Part shown: positions 56,621 through 64,000 of the stretch, piece by piece
Position numbering within the stretch: position 1 is the stretch's first letter
How the letters are laid out: each line of letters opens with the position of its first letter
Origin: Metellina segmentata
Lineage: Eukaryota; Arthropoda; Arachnida; Araneae; Tetragnathidae
Reading direction: 5' to 3'
Length of the DNA: 64,000 nucleotides
NCBI GenBank assembly: GCA_947359465.1
Contig: OX375876.1
Location: 71,430,998 to 71,494,997, forward strand
The notes under the pieces: generated by a model
What the model saw: only the letters and a program-made list of their open reading frames with translations
The model's database searches: none
What the model was told of the DNA's origin: nothing
Made by a program: the position numbers and the translations under genes

Positions 56621-59600
56621 TAATCGAAAGGTTAACTGCTTGTCTATTCCTATCACAACTTCCATCATAGCAACCTTTACCTTTCTCTTCACATGCTATT
56701 TATAAAAGGCAGCACAATCTAAATTATCACAAACATCCATACACGATCTGCATCACGAAAAGATTCCGTGATGTTTTGACATCTATCTAGCTATTAGTAA
56801 TCACTTTTATTGGTAGCAACTATTTAATTCACCCATTAAATTCTATTCTAGTAGTACTGCACACGGACACTCCATAGTGAACGTGCTCATTAATACCAAA
56901 AGCAAGTTTCGGTATAATTCCGCATGCATCATTGCTACAAAACTCAGCCATGTATATTTTGGTAGATTGAAGTATTGTCTTCATATGATCTCCTTAAAAT
57001 TTGCAGGTATTGCAAACAAAACTAGGAATGAATATTGAAAACACTGTAGAACTCTCTGGATACACTCTTAAACCTGTAACTATTACAATTCAGTCATATC
57101 TATACACCCACATAACGTGTTGAGTTGTTCGCCTGAATTTCTCCAAAATAAATTCATTAGCAAGGCTATAATATATGATGTGTCATATATGGAGTAGTCG
57201 TAGATTTCCTTAAAATTTAACAAACACGCACTTTGCAATGACACTCGCTTGTAGATAATTGAATTCCATGCAATTTTCATAATCATAGTTATGCAATCGT
57301 TATTCTTTCTAATAGGGTTAAAATTGACTCTGGGTGATGTAATTATTTTATTCGTCTTGCAATTACACCAGGTTATGATAATTCCAGCAAACTTCATAAC
57401 ACTGAATTCATCGAAGCTAGTGCCAATATTGACGAGCTCCATTTAAAATTCCTCAGAAGTGCCATTTGCATTGTTTACAAGTGCGCTTGTCTATCACGTC
57501 CATGTCACCAATGTTTTAAGCATGTGAAAGGTGGTGCAAATCCCATCTAAAAAAAACGCCTTGTGATTGAGACTATTAGAACTATTTATGGTAGCATATT
57601 TTGTTAGATTTTTTTTCGCAGTGTGGCTATGTTCACCGAAATTACCAAATTGCTGGAATAACCAATCAACGTTCATAAAGCCAGTATTTTATACACGGAC
57701 TACTCAATGTTGCATTGCACAAATTCTGAACCTATATCACATTAAAATTTACTCGGAGGAGGTTAGATTATAATTAATTTTGTTAAACAGAAAATATATT
57801 TCATACATGTTTGTCCCAAATTCCTTTAAACAACATAATATTAAGAATACGTTTAAGGTGCATGTACACACTAGAAATCCTGAATATCGAACAGAAAGTC
57901 TAAATTTTTTATTGCTTCAAATCATTCTTCAATTCTTTAGCTTTTTAACGATGTCAAGGTCTTGAAAATATTCGAAATAGTTTTGTAGTTACAAGGGTTT
58001 TCTTTAGGTAACGTCACCATGAACATACATCTTTACAAAACGTTAAACTCAATTTCTGATGAAACAAGTTTTTTTAATATGATTCTTTGTTCAAACAGTG
58101 ATAACTCAACAATAAATTAATATATTGCAATTACTTTTGTATCATTATAAACATAATACAGTGGATGTTTTGACCCTTAATGAGAATTATTAGTTGCGAA
58201 ATAAATTTTTAATGGATTTTTAAATCCTAATTTTTCAGAAAAAATCATTTTGATTTTTTATGCATCCTTAGCGAAAAAAGTTGTAACAGAAAAACTGTTC
58301 TCTTTAGCAACTTGATTGAGGGTCAAAACATGAATAATAATATTGGAAATAATTTCCTACTAGAATTGTCTTTCTACAAAAATTAGAATTTGAGATATCA
58401 CTGTTCTAAAAACATGCTAATTAGCTCATTATATCTTAATTAGCTAATTAATAATTAAATTAAGATGATTTTCCTCACAGAAATTATTTTTAGCATAAAT
58501 CAATGACCTACTGTGTAAAATAAATTGGATTTTTAAAATTAAAATTTAAAAAAAACTATTGTGTACGTACATCTTAAATGCTAAGAACTGACTGTTTGTG
58601 CGCTGTGCTTTCAATCCGCCAACGTAATGAATTACGTCAGTAGATTCTTATGTATACTTTTATGTTTATTGCTGAATGTATCACCCACTTCAGCTACGGA
58701 TAGGGCAGCAGAAGCTCTACCGTTAAGCCTCACACTTTCTTAATATAATTATCTGTAAATATTTCATTAGATAATTGTGTGTGGCACATTTCATGAACTT
58801 AATGCTAGGTTCATTTATCTAAGTCTTTTCAATTACCTTAAATAAATATGCTTATTACCTGTTCTTCATCTATTATGGATTCCTTTTTGAAATGTGTTAC
58901 TAAAGAGAACTGGTCCATGGCATGTTTTCCACCTTTTATGAAATTGTGATAGATACAAAGGGCGTAAATAATAATAATTTTTGTATTTAATGCTGGAAGC
59001 GGAAATCAATATGCTATTAATTTTCACTTGTAATGAATAAATCTGTATTAAATTTCCTTCTATAATACTACTGTTTGTTTGATTTCTTTTTAGTCTGCGT
59101 TAATGGAAAATACCAGCTCAACATAGAACAAGAAGGTTATTTTGATGATTATACAATCTCAAAATGTACAATGAAAATTTAATCAACATAATAAACAGCA
59201 ATATATTTCTCAATTAATTTAACAGCCTAAAATGGTTTATCATATACGATATTGAAAGAAATAGCAGAAAATTACAAAAAAACTGTAGGTGCATATATAT
59301 GTGTGTGATCTTGTAATGTTCTACTTAATTAAATGTTTTCTGAAAAATTATAGAAATTCAATCATAGTTGCTGTTTTTCTAGTCTAGTTTGCATAGTCTC
59401 TTCTCGAAAGTACTTTGAAGTCTGCAGTAATGCTTTCTAAGAATTATAACATAATGTACAGTAAAGTTTTTATGATGCAAAATGCACGCTATAACTATTA
59501 AAAGGGCATTTTAAATGTATAGTATGAAATTGGAAAAGCAAATTAATGTATACTCGGAATATCTATTAGAAATATAAAAACTTTTTTTCTCCCTGAGACA

Positions 59601-62035
59601 TAAACATAAAAAATTACCAGTTGTTTTTCTAATTCAATGTTATTTATTTTAATCTTTATCATATTTCTTACTTATGAATAATGTTTTTAAATATCGTAAA
59701 CACCCTAATGGAATATGCTATCTAACGATAGTGAATACGTTATTCTTTCTTTGTGAAACAACCCACACAGAATATCCCCTTAAAGAACTATATATCTCCA
59801 TCAACGTGATTAATTTGTGAATTTTTTATACGTATTTAGAGAAATGCAAATTATTTCTAACTAGGTTAGATACATTTTTAAACATGGGGGTACTTTCAAA
59901 ATGGATTAAAATTGTAGTTGAATCTTGATTATTCAAGATTCAAGCTGTCTTATACCTGCTGCAGGATTCATAATTACGAAGTGCTATCCTTGAATATTTT
60001 ACATGGGGATTGTTAATGAACCATTTTTAATAACTCCAGTGTGGCGTTAGTTCAATTACTACCTTTATTATCAAAGAGGAATGAAAAAAAGGATAGTAAC
60101 TGGCAGTGCATTTTTGAAGCCTCCAGCACGAGTGTATGCATTTGTTCTTGCCCAGTTTTATGCGGTTGGTACATGATTTGTTTGTGTCTCATAGCCCAAA
60201 ATCCCAAAATAAGAAACAAAGGAAACAATTCAAATGTATGAAAAAAAAGTAAATTTATTGCAATCATCTTATCATAGCAGAGTAAAATAATTTAAAAGAA
60301 TTGGTGAGAAAAATGAAATGATGAGTTTTTGTATGTGAAAGTGCTGCGAGATCTTTTTTAAGAGAATGTGAAAGGTACATAACATGAATTATTCTTAATT
60401 ATAGCTTTACGAATCAGTAAACGCAGTAGTAACAAGAGGTTCAGTGACGGTTTTCTGCATTTTCCATTGGCTGATTTGCGTAACTAGGTCAATATTATCC
60501 GATTATCTCTATTGAAGCAATATGTGTAGATATTATCATACTGTCCTTTAAATATCCATCGCAAGTGGAACGTTACCGCTACTTGCAATCTAAATTAATA
60601 AAATGAAGTTGTGTTGCGTTTATCATTCAAATTACAGAAAACCTACGCTATGTAGAAACCTAACATTCTGCACAAGTATAGCTTATATACTCATAATGTG
60701 CACCTCGGGCTTCAAGTTTTTAACTTGAGAGGTTTAGATATGAAAAGAAGAGGGAAGTACTCCTGAAAACTGTCATTTGTGTTCATTGGCCACAGAAAAA
60801 AGCATGGGATGTGAGTCATACTAAGCTTTACTGACATCACTGGAGAATTAAGGTGAATCGATGCTTCAGGAGTTAAAGTTAGTTTTCGGCAACTTACCTG
60901 TAAAACGCTTGTTGAAAACGAAAATATTCTTACATACGTTTCGTTCAAATGACCTTTGCCTATGATAGATCTTTTCAGCGCAAGAAAAGAAACCACTGGA
61001 AGACGATAATTCTAATTCCCTCTACCCAGGGCGGGATATGTAAAGCAATAAGACACGTTCAACCCCAAAACACCAGCGTCGTCAACAATAAGCTTCGCAT
61101 AAAATTCCTCTCACAGTGAATATATTTTATTTTAAAACAAGCTCTTTGTTATTTCATATGACAGTTATTGGAATGTATTTGAATTTAAAACAAATTAATC
61201 ATGAATCTTTTATCAAATCAGTCCATTCTTTAATGATAGTGAAAGTCAGGAACATCGCATCTGTTGCAAGTAAGCCGTAATCTAAATAATTGATTGTAAA
61301 ACAGAGTATAAGACTATGTACAGTAGAAGGTGTTTCACCCCGAGCAACTCCGGATGATATTCTGCTAGTTTAAATTATTTTCCACACAAACGGATTGCAT
61401 ATTTCTTTGTTCACAAATCTCACGGATGCAGCTATAATGATTTTTGATGCATTCAAAATTAAATTACACCTCCTTCCCTAAACGCACAAATACGTTACTC
61501 TACAGTTAAGGAAATCTCAGAACCATACCTACACGAGAGTCCATTAGAAGCCCTATCCTCTGTGATAATTTTGCCTCAGTGATCTGCAGGTCGGAGTAAT
61601 GGTATCCTATGACGGCGGATCTACATCCTCAAAACGAATACATTGCCCATTAATTCTGTGGCAAGATGGCTTGTGTGGGTTTCTGCTAATTTATTCAGCA
61701 CGAGTAGGTGGGTAATGAAGTAAACTCTCCCCTCGGCGGAGACCTGGTAAATTTATTCGCACTTTGATGGATTCTGAAAGTAACTGAGTTCAGTCGACGA
61801 TGCGTTTCATTTAATCTATCGATTAGGTGTAATGTGTTAAAAGTGTTAAAGGCCATTTACTTGGGCATTTTTACGATGGAGCGTCGTCTGATTGTTTCCG
61901 TGTGAGCAATATGTCTTCTTTTGACGCAAGTGGTGATTTCGTTAGGTAGGAATTTAATTAACGTCGAACTGAAGCAACACAACTGGTTAGTGATAAAACA
62001 GTATGAAACACAAAGAGAAAGCACACTCCGAAGAC
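56621..62035. other. Long stretch with no recognised gene
   Basis: Predominantly AT-rich with short frames. A perfect inverted repeat ACGTAAT/ATTACGT with a 2-base loop lies at 58622-58637. The stretch 61500-61960 is less AT-rich and looks conserved in texture, but I cannot assign it. Confidence 0.4.
57083..57442 (-). CDS. Unassigned 119-codon open frame
   Basis: One of the longest single frames in the window. It starts MELVNIGTSFDEFSVMKFAG and contains NKIITSPRVNFNPIRKNN and YSIYDTSYIIALLMNLFW. There is no clear signal peptide, and one weakly hydrophobic stretch near residue 85-100. It is isoleucine- and asparagine-rich, as expected from AT-rich DNA. No family is recognised. It may be chance or a single exon. 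Confidence 0.15.
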   Translation of the reverse strand: MELVNIGTSFDEFSVMKFAGIIITWCNCKTNKIITSPRVNFNPIRKNNDCITMIMKIAWNSIIYKRVSLQSACLLNFKEIYDYSIYDTSYIIALLMNLFWRNSGEQLNTLCGCIDMTEL

Positions 62036-62039
62036 AGCA

Positions 62040-62140
62040 CTACGTAATTTTTAACCACGGTTAGATGCCGAGGCCGTAAATGAGCTGAAACCCCACTGTC
62101 TAAAATCCACACCAAGCCAATGTGCGCACGCGCGATGATT
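62040..62140 (-). mobile_element. SINE body fragment
   Basis: ACGTAATTTTTAACCACGG, TTAGATGCCGAGGC, ACCCCACTGTCTAAAATCC and CACCAAGCCAATG correspond in minus orientation to the central body of the SINE (compare 36607-36690). The head and 3' end are missing. Confidence 0.7.
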
Positions 62141-63247
62141 ATGGAATTTGAAACTGACAGCTAGTATTCTATGATTTTCTTTTGTTCATTAGGTCATATT
62201 TAAAGACTTGAGATGGTAAAAATATTTAGGTAATTTTTGCTACACCAGTTTACGCTGTGGATGTACAATATTAGGCTGATGTGTTCAAAAATGTGTTATT
62301 AATGTAATTCGATCCATCAAACAAGTTTTAATTATGTAATTTTAGACTTGTAAAGGGGGTAACTTCCATGCAATGACAGTTTATAGTCGATGTACTAGAA
62401 TAAATCACTTTTCTGTACACGTACTAAAGATGTTCAAAACATTTTATTGCACATATCTGTTAAAGTATACAACATAAGAATTTTCATGATGTAGACGTGG
62501 TTCACTGGCACTATTAAAAATTGTAATCTTCAATATGATAGTTCTTCATACGTGTTTCGTAGAGGTTTCAGAATTAGTTTTATTATAACCCTTTATTTAA
62601 TTCCCCTTTATTTCTCGTTCACATTTTTTCTCTCTGTCTCTAAGTCTTGCAGCGGTTTAATAGGTACTGCTGACTGTCTAAAATTCGATACGAATAGATT
62701 TACTGTTGCAATGTTTATATTCTAAGCAGACCCAGGGGACTGAATAAGATTGTCTATGAAATGAATAAAACAACTCTGCAATATCGAAACATGTTGTATA
62801 TTGCTTGAAACTGATTTCATATAGATTCACTTCGGGAATGTTCAGGGGCCTAGATTGTGTCAACGATAAGTAAAATTGCCGATACTTTATAATGAAAATT
62901 AAGCTATACTTTTATATTTCATGTGTAGGTGAGCATACGTCTCTTTCTCAAAGAGCGGGGAACATTAGCCAGGACTGTCTCGTAAACAATGCACTTCAAA
63001 TACCAGCCAGTGTGAGTATAACATGAACTGTCGATTCCCCATGTGATTAACACTGAATTGAATGCATGCATGTATGTAATCCAATTTAATGAATATAACG
63101 ATTCGTAATCAATGTCAATTAATTGTTTGAACTCAATTAATCTAGAAGTATATTAATTATAGCCTAATTATTGAATTAACACTATATTCCCCAAGCGCGT
63201 CAAATGATTAGTTAAATGTTTGTACATAATAATACACTTAATAATAA
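62141..63247. other. AT-rich stretch, no gene seen
   Basis: Short frames only, such as 62678-62863 (-). TGCATGCATGTATG near 63065 is simple sequence. Confidence 0.55.
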
Positions 63248-63359
63248 AAGTACTTAATATTAAGTACTTAATAATAAGTACTTAATAATAAGTACTTAAT
63301 AATAAGTACTTAATAATAAGTACTTAATAATAAGTACTTAATAATAAGTACTTAATAAT
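63248..63359. repeat. 14-bp tandem repeat, eight copies
   Basis: AAGTACTTAATAAT starts at 63248, 63262, 63276, 63290, 63304, 63318, 63332 and 63346 with an exact 14-bp step. The first step has a small variant. The core TTAAGTACTTAA is a perfect 12-bp palindrome. Confidence 0.97.
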
Positions 63360-64000
63360 TTATAATATTATCGCTCTTTGAGTTTTATCGCTTTTCGTCA
63401 ATGGACTATAAATAATTCATTTGTTAGTATTGATTTCTTTTCAACTGTAACAGATTCCGACATGCGTATGAAGTATATTCATGTTTACAGTGTCGGGTCA
63501 TTTGATCGGTTTAATGCTTTATGTGTTTATACATTTTTAGCTTTTAAACAACTACATTTATTATTTTAATTATTATTATTCTGATGACATTTTATTTAGA
63601 TGTAATATAAGTGATTATTTTTGATGCAAAGTACTAAACATACAAACACATACATCACTGTCAAGGAAAGGAACGTATATGGTAGTAGCATTGGTAAGAT
63701 CAAGCTAAGTTACTAAAGTACTTAAATAATACCAAATATGGTAACTCCGTAAAAATAAAGCCATTAAAATCTGCTGTTTTAGCAAGACATGTATTTGCGG
63801 AAAGTGTTTAACAGAGAAACCTTGCTGTGTAAGAAATGTGGCAAATGAATCGAGGATTTGATTTTACGAATACGCGAAGAAAAAAAACTGAAGTACTGAA
63901 TAAAACGTCGAAATAATACAACAATAAAAGTCGAATAATATTTATTGAAATTTTGTTAGTTTCCTTTTATGCTTAGTAATTATACAATTTTTTTTGTTTG
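63360..64000. other. AT-rich end of window, no gene seen
   Basis: A 63-codon frame at 63378-63569 has no recognised domain. Confidence 0.5.

Noticed and set aside
61500..61960. Possible promoter with an arthropod initiator (TTCAGTCGACG near 61789)
   Set aside because: A TCAGT motif alone is too frequent. I found no downstream promoter element at the expected spacing and no adjacent gene.
63248..63359. CRISPR-like array
   Set aside because: The array has no spacers; it is a pure 14-bp tandem repeat in eukaryotic DNA.

Overview
The window looks like non-genic or deep intronic DNA from a large, AT-rich, repeat-filled arthropod genome, most likely an insect. The evidence is the base composition, long (TA)n microsatellites, and degenerate Tc1/mariner-type transposases of kinds common in insects. 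I cannot name the species. I recognise no host protein exon, functional tRNA, rRNA, CRISPR array or bacterial operon. All recognisable coding sequence is decayed transposase.

Layout. 0-3 kb: a complete mariner (564-1850) with both inverted ends and TA target sites, beside a 104-bp inverted-repeat pair and a (TA)n tract. 5.2-6.3 kb: a 139-bp satellite with an alternating A/B structure; one relic unit lies 48 kb away at 54.5 kb. 9.9-12.6 kb: a Tc1 fragment, an apparently perfect 299-bp tandem duplication of a SINE body, and a DDE element ending CAGGGTG. 13.8-13.9 kb: a GC-rich cluster of short hairpins. 16.4-16.8 kb: a diverged tandem duplication. 18.5-21.2 kb: a tandem duplication whose second copy is split by a 1,998-bp element with TAGGGTGGGTCGAAA ends, an 8-bp target duplication and a decayed protein I cannot assign to a superfamily; it is followed by a SINE and a Tc1 relic. 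23-27 kb: copies of a dispersed repeat with the core palindrome GACGAGATATCTCGTC, plus diverged tandem repeats. 29-42 kb: mostly unremarkable AT-rich DNA with two mariner relics, SINEs and a duplication at 34.6-35.1 kb. 42.1-43.2 kb: a non-autonomous CAGTCAGTAT-ended element containing a Helitron-like segment. 44.9-45.6 kb: a 551-bp ACATCGATGT-rich element inside a (TA)n tract. 46.3-47.0 kb: a 42-bp minisatellite. 47-56 kb: dense SINEs, a 68-bp palindromic repeat family and a deleted transposon (54899-55799). 56.6-64 kb: almost featureless, apart from a 14-bp array at 63.25 kb.

Four observations deserve most attention. First, an unassigned element family lies inside a duplicated host repeat, so the uninterrupted copy serves as a comparison site. 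Second, one SINE body carries two different tRNA-like heads. Third, a satellite with higher-order structure has a distant relic. Fourth, many apparently unrelated repeat families here share perfect self-complementary cores. All family names rest on motif recognition from memory; no search was run.
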